64,000 nt of DNA from Sanghuangporus weigelae. Lineage: Eukaryota > Basidiomycota > Agaricomycetes > Hymenochaetales > Hymenochaetaceae. Positions 46,701-57,980 of the stretch are shown piece by piece (the stretch's first letter is position 1; each line of letters starts with the position of its first letter). The notes under the pieces are model-generated. The model had not been told where the DNA came from and did no database searches. It saw nothing but the letters and a program-made list of their open reading frames with translations. Location of the stretch: assembly GCA_033182465.1 (NCBI GenBank), contig CP137325.1, positions 558,001-622,000 of the forward strand. Reading direction: 5' to 3'. The translations under genes were made by a program, and so were the position numbers.

Positions 46701-47837
46701 TCAGGGCTAATAACAGAATATCATTGGACTAGTGAACCTACATAGAATAGCTTACGATGGTCCTCGAGTTCACGCAATTGCTCCTTAAGCGCTGACGCAC
46801 TATAGTCGACCTTGTCAGAAAAATCTTCTAGCTCGGCGAAGAGACTTCACATCGTACCGAAGTAGGGCATCACGCTCTCTAGCCAAATAGAAGCCTTCAA
46901 CTTTCTCAAGCTCCTTGTCAAGTTTGTCGATAAACTTGCGCTCGATAGGACGTAGCGTTCGAAGTATAACGGACAATGGAAGGGCAATTCTTCCACTGAG
47001 GTTCTCCGTGCGCTCTGAAAAGAGGCAAAAAGACATCAGCAGAAGCAGTGGGAAGGGCATACGGCAACAAACAACGTACGCGAGCGTGATGCATGTCTAT
47101 TTCTCAAATTAGCTAGAAAACCTGCCGGGCTTGCCGTCGAAGCTGGCTGTTCCGCTGGCTCACTCATAGGAGGCTGAGAGCTAAACATAGTTGATCTCGA
47201 ACGACGGACTTGTGAGATCTAAATTGATTAAAGGTAGGCAGAAGTTTCAGTACGGGTATGAAGACACCTTACAGAAGTCGCTACATCAGTGTTTGAACGA
47301 TTTAACTGTGATTTTCGATATGGAGTATCCGGAGGAGCCAAATGGCTGCTCGACGTAGGATCATTGCTACGGTGCGGGATGGCAGAGTCAGGAAGGTCGA
47401 CAGGTGGAATCGAAGATTCCGCCTCGACACTTCGCAATGGTGGTGTATACCCGGTGCTCCCATAACGCGCAAACCCAGAGGCGTTGGCTTGAGATGAAGT
47501 ACTGCGTCGGCCTTCCACAGACAGCGATGATCGTGTCGATACTAAATCTTCAGGCGATGAATCCAGTTCTCCATTTTCTTGGGCGTTCTTGATTGCAGTG
47601 ATTAACTTTTTGAGCCCTCGATAGTCGCTGCGCCATCGTTAGTATGCAATGCACGGGTATATATCACATCTACTCACATATATGCCTTCTTCCATTCAGG
47701 AGTCTAACAGACGCAAATGAAAAAGAGTCTGGTCACCATTTCATACGCATACCTGAGTATCCTGAAGGTATCTTTGCAGCTCCGTCAATCAAAGCTACCG
47801 AGCCGTTCGACTGTCTGACCCACCTTGCGAATTTCAT
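43770..47837 (-). CDS. SYG1: SPX-EXS domain protein, SYG1/XPR1 phosphate-exporter family
   Basis: An intron-rich minus-strand gene from ATG 47837 to 43770. The SPX start is spread over tiny exons: MKFAR, YLQDTQ, TPEWKKAYI, DYRGLKKLITAIKNAQENGE. A Ser/Pro-rich insert follows, then the second half of SPX (SLSVILRTLRPIERKFIDK, LEKVEGFYLARERDALLRY). The EXS part has several membrane helices: TFRSGMYLGLAIPALADGIY, SWSLFLLFFLLASIFGFGLVL, WPIAWLAFALLVLFDPLPMF, then the diagnostic YTSAWDILMDWSFF and IIRFQWILYIP, and NTDQYRVTREVPLPY. SPX domains sense inositol pyrophosphates; XPR1 exports phosphate. The acidic C-tail (DDEGEDDEDG) is cytosolic. The many small exons near the start were placed by family likeness and splice consensus. 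Confidence 0.9.
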
Positions 47838-48281
47838 GTCTTGTCGTGGCAAATGGCAATGCTTTTCTCGCGTTCCAACAGTAAGACAAGCGCGGAGTAC
47901 TTGCTCATGAATACCAGAGCTATATCTGATTATATGACAGAAAGACACAAGCTAGACATGAAGAGAAGGTATATGTAAAGGAAGAAGGAAGCTAAGACCA
48001 AGGCTGCTTGTACGAGCTGCTGAATTCGGAAGTGATCTTCGAACACATGATCGACGCTCACGTGTGCACTTACCTCACGTGGCTTACACCTTAACTCCCG
48101 ATGATCCGGTGATCGTGTCTTGTCTTGTGTACATGTTTCCCGAGAGTTCCATGATCCGTGCTGACTCTGCTGAGCGAAATATTAGTAAATTACTCGTAGT
48201 TTCTGCTCTTACCACTTTATATACTGCGACTTTGCTGCAGAACAAGGCTCGCGTGTGGACATTGAAGACCCACTTTCTGCC
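47838..48281. other. Divergent promoter between SPX-EXS gene and RING ligase gene
   Basis: This 444-bp spacer separates two divergent starts and contains a pair of CACGTG hexamers described separately. No gene was recognised. Confidence 0.5.
48059..48081. promoter_or_regulatory. Paired CACGTG E-boxes (possible PHO sites)
   Basis: CACGTG occurs at 48059-48064 and 48076-48081, 17 bp apart, 222-244 bp upstream of the SPX-EXS start on one side and about 200-220 bp upstream of the RING ligase start on the other. CACGTG is the core site of Pho4-type bHLH factors that control phosphate genes in fungi. The link to phosphate control is inferred from the neighbouring gene. Confidence 0.45.
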
Positions 48282-50065
48282 ATGGCGAACTTGCCGCAAG
48301 GACTGCCGTTGCTGAGTGGACCGCCGCCTGAGCCGACAACCGATGAAAGAGCTGAGATGTCGTGTCGGAAATGCGACAAAGAGTTCAACATTCTATTCGC
48401 TCGCGGAAGACGGTGCAATCATTGCGGTATGTAATTTGCCTTCCGATGATCGTTGCAACAATCTCATCCGAAGACTTCTTGACTGCAGGCTATTCATACT
48501 GTTATTCCTGTTCCGACTACCAAGCGCTCATGCCACGTAGCAGTGGCGACGCTGGGTATGACCCCATGCATGTCTGTGCATTCTGTATTCAATATCTGCA
48601 AAGTGTGTGATTCTCCTTACGTGGCGCATTCAGCCGTCCTGACTGCGTTTTTGATCAGTAACCGCGGGAGGGAAAGCTCTTCTCCGTTCTCTACCTTTAT
48701 CCAAGTTGAAGAACTATATGCAGGCTTACGGGCTCAGAGTTGGAGTGGATGTAATTGAGAAAGACGACATTATCAATGCGATCACCGCGGCTCGTGTACG
48801 TGTTTCAGTGCCGCATTTCAAAACAAACTAAACCACATCTCCGTAGACGGAGAATGGATGCCTACCTCGATCAAATGAGAACTATTACAGAAAGCATTCT
48901 GTTCCTAGCGGCCAGACAGCTCGTCCACGAGGTTTCTTCTCTAGACCAGAGCGTACCCAACCGCCTCGACAATACCTGGATCCGCGGACAGGATGGTCTC
49001 ATCCAGCCAACTTCGCTCGGCCAGATGTGCAACAGGAGCAACCACGCCAAACTGCACGCAACCAGTATGCACCACCTCCCGGACCTCCACCTTACGCGAC
49101 GTACAATTCTCCTCGACAGAGCGCACCATCTAATCCTTACACACCTCAACCTCAGTTACATACTTACTATCAGCGTCCGTTCAGTTCTCCTCAAGCACCT
49201 CCTGCAAGTAATGTCCCGCCAAATTCCTCTTTCCGACCTTCCAATCAAAGCACTAATCCTGGTCCGTCTCAACGACCCGCCACCGCTCCTCCTCCGCAAA
49301 GCTCTCAGCCTCGTCCGCGTGTGCCTTCTCTAGATCAGCTACTGGAAATGCAGGAGGAAGAAGTATCTTCGCTATCCATTGGCGTCTTAAAGGACATTCT
49401 CGATAATAACCATGTCCGTCCAGGCCTAGTACTTGAGAAGAGTGAGCTCGTGGCTCGTGTGAATGCTCTACTTACGAACGAGAGACATGAAAAGGTCCGC
49501 GCGGAAGCAATTCGGGAGCGAGAAGAGTGGGAAGCGCAAGAGAGGGCGTGGGCTGCTCGCGAGAGAGAACGGGCCGCAAGGGAAGAAAGAGAGCGCGAAG
49601 AAAGAGAAAGAGCTGATAAGGAAGACAGGGTGAGGCGGAGGGAGGCGTACCGCACGACGGTAGAGAGCGTAAGCGAGAGTGATAGTTCGCAGGAGAACTC
49701 CTCTCCGTCGGAACCTACCGAAATTATCGAGGAAGTGGCTTCAGTGCCGATAAACTCAGAGATGAAGGAAGAGGCGAAAACGGTCGATCTATCCCGTTCA
49801 CCGTCACCGCCGAGTTTCCGGTCAACGGTTGAACGGAATGGGCTTTGCGTTGTCTGCCAGGACGAAGAGGCGAACATCGTGGTCATAGATTGCGGGTAAG
49901 GACATCCGGTCTCCATTCAAAACAAAGCATCCACTGAAGAATGTTAGGCATCTTGCCTTGTGTCGAGCGTGCTCAGACCTTGTCTGGTCCTCGACGCGAG
50001 AGTGCCCGTTGTGTCGAACACGCATTGTGACGCAGGCTCGTCTACTACGTGTATTCAAGACATGA
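48282..50065 (+). CDS. FYVE-like / SAP-like / RING E3 ubiquitin ligase (RNF34/RFFL-type architecture)
   Basis: Exons start at 48282 (MANLPQGLPLLSGPPPEP). An N-terminal FYVE-type zinc finger has pairs CRKC, CNHC, CYSC and CAFC (SCRKCDKEFNILFARGRRC, then CNHCGYSYCYSCSDYQALM). A SAP-like helix pair follows (LSKLKNYMQAYGLRVGVDVI), then a long Pro/Gln-rich disordered stretch, a second SAP-like block (LSIGVLKDILDNNHVRPGLV), and a coiled, highly charged Glu/Arg region. The C-terminal RING is complete: CVVCQDEEANIVVIDCG, intron, HLALCRACSDLVW, CPLCRTRIV. The order FYVE-like, SAP-like, RING is that of animal RNF34/RFFL (CARP) ligases, which work on endosomes. It should transfer ubiquitin with an E2; targets are unknown. 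Start and four introns fit well. Confidence 0.85.
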
Positions 50066-50429
50066 TTCGCAACCTAGCAAGAGTTGTCAAACGGATTGAA
50101 CAAAATGCAGCTGACATTGAGGAATTAATCAGTGGAAATCAGACCATTCACTGTTATTACCGTAGACCTTAATCTACATCAAACTTAAGTTATTGCTGTA
50201 CGGTGAGACGCGTTTTCTTGGCCTACTGATGTGTTTTTTCTCTGCATCAATGGTTTGTGCGGAGATTAGCATAGTGTATCGGCTTCAATGAACGGATCTA
50301 ACTTTTTTTTATAAACGTCGTGTATTTGTACTTGTTTACGCGTGCCGACTTAATTACGCCCGCCTCGTAGTCTCCAGAAGTCGCGCCCGCCTTTCACCAC
50401 CACCGCTCGGCACGCCTTTGTGTCGCGGG
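50066..50429. other. Intergenic between RING ligase and PHD-chromodomain gene
   Basis: This 364-bp stretch holds the 3' flank of the ligase gene and the promoter of the next gene on the same strand. Nothing else was recognised. Confidence 0.4.
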
Positions 50430-53400
50430 ATGGACAAGAATGCGCCTTTTTACTCATCGCGGCCGCCGTCGAGCACATCGGGTAGTGTTGCCACCGTGAC
50501 GATGCTACGACATCCTTCGTGCATTACGGACGCCCCACGAAAGGCTCAGTCTTATGTGTCTCAAATGAACAATTCGCGACCACCCTCGAAACCTGATCAA
50601 CCATCTTCCACTTCCGCGCGTTTGCAGCTGCAGGCGCACGGACAGTCCGTCAGCAAGTCCCAAGATCCTTCACACGATGTCGACTCGACAATTGCAGCTG
50701 CACGCCTGAATGAGTTCGCGGACTTCCTCGTGCAGTTCAATAATACCACCGTCGTAGCTATCGATTCACGACTCCAGAAAATGGAGACCATGGTTGGAGA
50801 GCATCTTGTCCGGACAGAACTAGCGCTTCGAGATCACGGAGTACAAAATGCCATGCGACTTGGCTCCATATCCCGGTCTATCAGGGATGCGGTTTCAGAC
50901 ACCATAAAGCAACTGTTCTCAGAGCAAGAGAAGCAGATGCGAGAGGAATATCTTGCGAAGAGTGTGTCGACCGCTGTTATGTCCGGTCTTCAGCCAAGGT
51001 TTGATCAAATTTATCGACATATGGAGGAGAATACAAAAAGTACGGGTACTCTGCAAGCGTCTATTCGATCCTTGGAAGAACGATTCAAGAAGATCGAAGA
51101 GCAGACTCCAGGAGGACTTGTCGGATCTCCCAACGCCCACCCCGTTAGTACTTCGGCGGCATCATTACAGGCGCCTTCAAAGTCAGATGGACCCCCGGCT
51201 CCAACTCAGCAACATCTCGAAGAGTTCGGCCACATGCTGGACCGACTAGCTAGACTGGTGGATGGTGCACGCGACGAAGCTCATTTCGATAAGGAGGATC
51301 TAGCCAAGCATTTCCATAGAGCGCATCACGGTTTTGCTTTGACACTCAATAAGGAAATGCAGACGCTAAAAAACGCCATTGGAATTGGAAAGGGATGCCT
51401 CAAGAATTTCAAGGAAAACGGCGCATCCACAACTCAGTTTAGTTTAGCGGAGCACCTAGAATCTATTACCTTGGATGTTCAGGAACTATTCGAGTGTTTC
51501 CAGGATTCAGAAGCAGCACGTAAGTATATGCTCTGTATAATGGTGTTTATCTTATACTGATTGGTCGTCCTAGGCGAAGAAGAACCTTTGGCTGTCAAGC
51601 ATAGCTTGGAAGCGCTTCCAAACAAATTACCGATGAGCCACTTGCGGAGGACAGGTAAGCTTTGACATCAGGTATACATTTATCTTATCTTTTGAGGCGT
51701 TTTTGAGTTTGTGATGCGGCTGTGATGACGGACGATAATCAGAAAGCTTCCACGGCGTTCAAAGGCGTACCCCAGACGAAAGTTATCTACACAGATTGTA
51801 AGTTTCTTAGTTTAATGTTTATAGCAGTCATCTTACGAAAACTCGTCAGCTTCAGTTCAAACATCCCCTCTTCCTGCAACAGTAGATGTCATGACATCCA
51901 CAGACTGCAGTTATCTTACGGAAACTCGTCAAGCTTCAGTTCAAGCATCCCCTCCTCATGCAACAGTAGATGTCATGACATCCACATACTCTTTGCCATC
52001 GACGCCGGACACGAGTACTTCTGGCTCTATTATCTCTACGTCAATGGAGGCACCAGTCTCTGAAAACGTTTCAATGGTTACGCTTGTCGATGGTGAACTC
52101 TTCGTTCCTCCATGTTTCGGCGGAAATCTTTTACCAGTCTCTAGCTGGTCGATACCATTTCCTCACCAATGGCCTGCTCCCGAGCCGCTTCCGGCAACCA
52201 AACTTACATTAGACACTGATATGGTCGCCATGCCTGAAGTTGAACAATCTGCCTCGACCGTACTGCAGTTGTCTGGTGTACCCCTTGATCCGAGTACATC
52301 ACTCCTTTCTCCCCCGCCATCGTCTGTTTCTCGCTCTCCAAGTGTCAGCTTGAAGAGAAAGGCAGATGACGTTGCTGATAATGTGGAATTTTCCCAGAGC
52401 ATGAGCCGACCCTCGATCGAACCGAATGCATCACCGGCGGTCAAACAAGGCGACGACGATTATATATTTGATCTTACCGGTTCCCTTTCCCCGCTTACGC
52501 CTCAGAACGACAAACTTGTCATTGATCTGGATAGATCCCCGTCTCCGCTTACGCCTCTTACTTCGGAAGCTGAGCAAGACTCTGCGGACGATGATGGTGA
52601 AGATGGGGTCGAATCCGAAGAAGAATCGTTGCCCGCCGGAGATGAGCCGTCTCTATTAACTTCCAAAGATAATCTTTCTACTATATCTCAAGAAAACATC
52701 ATTCAAAGGGTCGAACCTGCAAGCCTGCTTCAGCACTGGTGTCCTAACGGATGCATGCTAGGCTATTCCGACAAAGAATCGCTCAACAGACATGTGAAGA
52801 AGTGTCCTCTTGTCAAATGTTCAAATCAAAAGAACAATTCTTCATCGTCTGCATCAGCAAAGAGGAGGAAGCTGGATCATGACCGCTCTGAATCCTCTAC
52901 CTCCACCAGTTCTGGCAGCTCTCGCAGAGGACGACCGAGAAAATCCAAGAGTAAGGCGGTAACTCATTCCCATCCGTTCCAAGTTCTTGAGAAGTGTGAC
53001 TGGCCTCCCAAGACCAGAATAAATGAGACGTTCGATCATCAGGTGTGTTCGGCTTTTTGCTTGTATTTATATGTCTAACGATTCCTTCAGTTCTTGCAAT
53101 GTGACAGGTTTGTTTTAATCATATTATGAGACGTTGCGTGGTCCTTAGATGCATTCAGATGTGATTCCTCCTATCACTATCGATGTATCGGAGTGAAGAG
53201 AGGCGATAAACGATTGGTGCCGGACGTGGAATTTATTTGTCCACCTTGCACCCATATGTAAGTAATCTAAATTTATCTTGACGGGTCAAATCTTTTAATG
53301 TTGACTTTTTGTCCCTTCAACCGCCCTGCGATCACGGCTTATTCAGACTTGGTAATGACCGTAAGTAATCTGGCACGTCAGTCAGCGCATCGTTCCTCAT

Positions 53401-53841
53401 GCACTTCCGATAGCCAACGCTGGGATCAAGAAGAATAATTCAAGCTGTTGTGGCCGCCCAGACTGCGGGTGGCCGGGTGAAGCGAGCAACGATATTGAAG
53501 ATTATTTTGTCGTCGAGAAGATCCTCGGAAGATCCGTCGCGGATGTCAGCTGTCCTCAGCGCATTTATCTATGGCTCATTAAATGGAGCGGGTAAGCCAT
53601 ACCGTTTTCAGTCTCTTGATTGTGCAATCTGATAGGCACTTTTACCTGTAGTTATCACATCAAGGAGTGCGATTGGCTAGAAGAATCCCAGCTTCCAAAT
53701 GCGGATGCGCTTATTCGTGCATTCTTCTCTGCAGCAGCCAAAGAGGGCATGAAGGTGCGAGACGACGAGTCCATATACCTGCTGCGGGAAGCGCGGAAAG
53801 TCTTGCATCTTGCTCTGAAGGGAGGATGGAAGTGGGCATAA
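50430..53841 (+). CDS. PHD-finger and chromodomain protein, probable chromatin reader
   Basis: A spliced gene from ATG 50430 (MDKNAPFYSSRPPSSTSG) to TAA 53839-53841. The first 370 residues are Ser/Pro-rich then coiled-coil (LFSEQEKQMREEYLAKS, LEERFKKIEEQ). A disordered middle has SPLTP motifs and KRKADDV. A Cys/His cluster (HWCPNGCMLGY to RHVKKCPLVKC) and AT-hook-like SSRRGRPRKSKSK follow. Next is the second half of a PHD finger: FLQCDRCDSSYHYRC, then VEFICPPC; the usual first CxxC pair is not evident. After a 14-nt exon (53347-53360) comes a chromodomain: EDYFVVEKILGRS, RIYLWLIKWSGY, CDWLEESQLPNADALI over exons 53414-53591 and 53652-53841. Such readers bind histone tails, methylated lysine in particular. 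No helicase is present, so it is not CHD-type. Confidence 0.75.
51827..51993 (+). repeat. 83/84-bp tandem duplication across an intron-exon border
   Basis: Two copies (51827-51909 and 51910-51993) differ at few positions. The first copy starts inside an intron of the PHD-chromodomain gene and supplies its acceptor (ACTCGTCAG at 51841-51849 or CTTCAG at 51855). The second is fully coding (LTETRQASVQASPPHATVDV), so former intron sequence is now read as protein. Confidence 0.8.
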
Positions 53842-54469
53842 GTTTGAGTGACGTCTCATTCTCCCTCGAGTCGCTTATGCATTCTTGGCCTCTGTACGGT
53901 TTTCAGTCCAATTTCTGTCGTCTCGGCTGCCCAAGAGCAAATCGCTGCACCACCTTAGATTTATCCATTTCGATTTTCCCTGTCCAAATAGTTCGGACGC
54001 GCTCCTTATCGTCATTGTAACTGTTTCCTTCATGTCTAGCTTTGTTCACGCTATCTTCCGTGCTCTCACTACGGTATAAACACTCGCGTGTATATTCCCT
54101 ATGTCTCGCCTACTCGTACATAGTATGTTGCAAGTATTTCTCTTATGTGACGATGCCATCGAGTGTCTTGTAGTCTCAAACAATAGAGAACATCATGTGT
54201 CATCCTATAACCAGTTTACTGGGTAGCAGTGGTATGTCCTAGTCAAGTATTGCACTAAATTTCGCACGATATCGCGAGGTCCAACGGCTGCAGCTTGTTC
54301 TAAGTAGAAAGATCGTTCTGGATCTGCGAAAAGGCTGGTACAAAGCTCGCACAAGCGATTGAAGATGGTCCAACTCCTCCATGTATCCCGTAATAGAGCA
54401 TAATACAGCTGACACACGATACCACATCCTTTCCAGACGTTGGATAGGTAAATATGCATTAGGAAACAA
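53842..54469. other. Convergent intergenic; possible small minus-strand frame
   Basis: This stretch lies between two convergent genes. A minus-strand frame at 54205-54459 (84 codons, VRNLVQYLTRTYHCYPVNWL at its end) looks mildly protein-like but has no recognised relatives; it may be chance or 3' UTR. Confidence 0.3.
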
Positions 54470-56570
54470 TCAATTTTGAGATGTTGTCGGCTCGTCTTCC
54501 TTTGTCGTCTGCCTCAACATTTCCTCCCACTCCTTCAGAGCCATTGCGTTCATGTGAGATTGAATGGAAGTCTTTCCTTCGGCGATACTCTGCTTCACCG
54601 CCTTCATTGCTTGTTCCAATTTTCTCAATTCCTCCGTCTTCGCGACTGCCATAAATGCCTGCATCTGCTTTGCCTCACGCCTTGTATCCGGGGTGTCGCC
54701 TACTCGCAACAAAAGCAGCGACTTCTGGAGGTAATTATTCGCTGCTCCTAGGTCGCCAAGATTCTGCATAATTAAATAAAGCGTAAGGCAAGCCACACTC
54801 GATTAGATTAACTGATGACTTGCCAAGAGATAAATACCCGCCAGTCTCAGGGAAATGCCGTACTCAAACATGAGTTCGAAAATTATCTCGTATTTTCTGG
54901 ATAGTATGAGCTTCCAACCGGACCCATTCACTTCGAGGATTTGCTGTGATTTGCCCATTATATCGTTACAAAGCCTGCTATCCCTCGAAATTACGTGAAG
55001 CCGGTACAGCCATTCCACCGCGTGTACTTCGGACTCTAATTGTCGCAAGTGCAGGTCCATATGGCGATTAACTATTCGAAGAAGGTGAACACTATCCGTC
55101 CAGTATGCTAATGTGACGTCTTCGAGCTTTCTAGTTGCCAAGATGGACTTTAGTATATCACAGGCCGCTGTGTAGGAACGAAGAGCGATACTTATTTGAA
55201 CTCAGTAAGCAAGGTGCTATCGATTAGAAGAAAATACTGAAGGACATACTCTGGGCGTCCGTGTTTTTCTGCGTACAACCCAATCTTCTCAAGAGGGACA
55301 GCAATGGCGCTTAGAACATCCCGTACATGCCATCTGAGAAGCGGAAGTGCGTCCTCTGACTTGGTATCCTCGTCCATGGTAATGACGGAAGAGATGGGAG
55401 TTACTTTGTCGACTTCTGTCATTACTGGAGGATCTTCTTTCGACTCGATCTGAGCAGAAAGTTCAGTTGAGAGTCCAGTAAAGGAAGCGTCGTGGTTTGC
55501 AAACTCTTCCGCATCTGAGATCAGTCTAGCGTAATTTGACAGGTTGACATCCTTGCAAGATGGTAGTAGTCTGATCGATTCACGGATTGCGCGCGTCAAC
55601 CATTTCCCTTCAGCCTTTGGTTCGACCGTCTCCGACAAGCTTGACAGCTTGAGGAAGGTAGAAATAAGATGTCGTCTCTCCATAATTTCTAATTCGCTAT
55701 GCGTATCCATTTGACTATCCGACAGAGAATCTGCAGCAACGTCGCTAAATTCCCACAGGTTGCATCTGGTTTACAGATGAGCTTACCACTGGGTAAGGAA
55801 GACTTCTGAGAACGGGTTTGATACAACTGGATCGCCTGCTCCAGCAACCTATAAGCCTTGATACTTTGATGATCTTTTTCTAGAACATTCGCAAACCACA
55901 TCGCGATACCTAACATCTTTATAGACGGATCAGGACTAAGAGCGTCAACTGGAGTGTCCTGTAAAGCCTTCCAGACTCTGTATGACAACGGAACTTGTAA
56001 GTAGATGAACCATAGAGAGACTGAAAATGGACGCGGACTTTGTTAGAACATCCAAAACTTCCTCTTCCTTTCCAGCTGCTTGTGCGATCCGTGCCGAGAT
56101 CAATGGTAGGCGAAGCGATTCCGGCCATTTTGATAGTTCTGGAGAGTGCAGACTGAGAGGCAGTGAGTAAGCTATGAGGAAATGAATACCTGAACTCCTT
56201 ACGAAGTCCATAGCTCCGATATAGCCCAGGCGACAGACAACAGACAGACAGCCATAACGACTTTCATAAGTATCCCGAAGAATCTTCGAAACTTGCGCAA
56301 ACCACCGGTAGCAGCACTCGGAGCCGTCGCGTAGCACCGCCGTGTCTTGCATATGGCCAAGTCCGGTAGGGTTGCATGTTTCCGAGCGGCCTGTGCACGA
56401 AATCGGAGAAGAGATTGAGGTGCGAACTGTGTACTAATGTGTTTCACAAAAACATGCTGGTTCTGGATGATTTGAGAGGGCCTGAAATTGGACTTTGGTG
56501 TCAAGATGATCCTCTTTGCTAATGATGACCTCTGAGCATTTCGCTTCAATAAATACCCTAAAGCCAACAT
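54470..56570 (-). CDS. Mgr3-like mitochondrial TPR protein, copy 3
   Basis: A spliced minus-strand gene from ATG 56570 (MLALGYLLKRNAQRSSLAKR), a strong mitochondrial-type start, to TGA at 54470. A membrane helix ILMKVVMAVCLLSVAWAI follows. After the first intron come PELSKWPESLRLPLISARIA, VWKALQDTPVDALSPDPSIK and GIAMWFANVLEKDHQSIKAY, which line up with copies at 11491 and 14913 (shared WP, the DPxxK signature and Leu/Ala helices). Later blocks are TRAIRESIRLLPSCKDV, DVLSAIAVPLEKIGLYAEKHG and the TPR-like end GDLGAANNYLQKSLLLL. The last helix is Lys/Glu-rich. It is likely anchored in the inner mitochondrial membrane like yeast Mgr3. It lies about 38 kb from the other family members and is transcribed away from the SNARE gene at 56903. 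Confidence 0.65.
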
Positions 56571-56902
56571 GGTTCCCAAGGTATTGCTTGTATGCTACGG
56601 ACTGAGCCAGTGATGAGTGAAGCTGAGAGCATCGTGTTTGTGAACAACGGTGAAGAGCGTAGAACACGTAATCGAAAAGTCCTTTCTTACGTCATGTCGT
56701 AATTAAGTAATTTCATCAGGTCTAACAGCGCAATACATTCTTACTCATTATCTTGGTGGCCATTTTGCTTGCAAACCACGCTGGAGTGCTCGGCGTTCCT
56801 CCCACAGGCATAGTGGTCTGCTTATTTATCGTTTGGTACTAAAGCATTGGAAGTCCACACGTTGCGCGGAGCTCTTACTGGACCATCAAACGAGGCCTGG
56901 GG
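56571..56902. other. Divergent promoter between Mgr3-like copy 3 and TLG1-like gene
   Basis: This 332-bp spacer separates two divergent starts. No specific element was recognised. Confidence 0.4.
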
Positions 56903-57980
56903 ATGTCAGCAGACACAGACCCATACAATGAGGTGCAACGCGAAATGCAGAGTACTCTCGCTACAGCCGGAACGCTATTGTCAAGCTTCAGACGAATACA
57001 AAGTATGGCACCGTCAAAGGGGCGAGGTGAAGAAAGCGAAGAACTATCGTATGCAAGAAGCGAACTGAAGGCAACGTTGAGTGCTTTGGAAGCAGACCTG
57101 GAAGATCTTGAAGAGAGTGTAAGGTACGCTCCTTGCTTTATCTGCTTCTCATATCCATTGACATGGACGAATGTTCAACCGGATAGAGTTGTCGAAACGA
57201 CCGGCGCAAGCTTCTTTGGCCTGAACGAAACGGAAGTGCAGAAACGGCGAAAGTACGTCCGAGATGTGCGGAAGGAACTTGACGTGCGTAGTATACATCT
57301 CGTTCTCAGGAATGACAGAACTGACTTTCAAGGCGATTGTGCATTCGTCAAGGACTAGAACATGCGCGCTGAAGTTGCTTCCTCAGAGGGATTTGGCTCA
57401 TCAAGCACATCACGCTATGCACCCTCTTCTCCGACTTCGCGACCCAAGTCAACGTTTGTAGATCCACTCCAGCGTCCTAGTAATGGAAAGTCAAATGATG
57501 AGGATGTAGACGAGCAGACAGAATGGAATCGTATGGAGCAACAGGTAGATTTATTCTACATAGCACCACTCTCTTGCGCCTTGGCTGATTGTAGCTGTCC
57601 AGATGATCATGCAGGAACAGGACAAGACGATAGATTCCATCACAGGCACAGTCGTGACTTTGACTGAACAAGCGGGGTTAATGGGAAGAGAGATCGGAGA
57701 ACACATAGAGTAAGCATTCTACCGTTTGAAGATAATAATACTGACCATAAATTCCTAGACTACTCGAGGACCTCGAGCAGAATGTCGACAGAACGGAGTC
57801 AAAACTGAATAAGTCCCTAAAGAGGATCAGGCGGTTCGTCCGTGAAACGGAAGGTGGGTTTGCTTCTACATCGAAGCTGGAGACAACTAAATCAAACCTT
57901 CAGAAACAAAGAGCGGATGGTGTATCGGCATTTTGATAGTTATTTTGTGTATTCTTTTGTTGATGGTAATTCTTGTTTGA
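56903..57980 (+). CDS. TLG1: Tlg1/syntaxin-6 type Qc-SNARE
   Basis: A gene of about six exons from ATG 56903 (MSADTDPYNEVQREMQSTL) to TGA 57978-57980. The N-terminal three-helix syntaxin-6 domain is recognisable (DPYNEVQREMQSTLATAG, then ARSELKATLSALEADLEDL, and a VRKELD end). The Q-SNARE motif spans MIMQEQDKTIDSITGTVVTL and LTEQAGLMGREIGEHIELL, with the central Gln, and continues NVDRTESKLNKSLKRIRRF. The last exon, joined after a GTGGGT donor, encodes TKSGWCIGILIVILCILLL, the C-terminal membrane anchor, with only a few residues after it. The family acts in traffic between endosomes and the trans-Golgi network. Intron placements in the SNARE part restore an unbroken heptad pattern. Confidence 0.9.

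Noticed and set aside
49335-49916. 193-codon minus-strand Ser/Arg-rich frame
   Set aside because: Antisense of the charged Glu/Arg region of the RING ligase; low-complexity shadow.
53450-53632. Plus-strand frame MAAQTAGGRVKRATILKII as the end of the PHD gene
   Set aside because: Another frame of the same exon gives a chromodomain that continues across the next intron, so this frame is a shadow.
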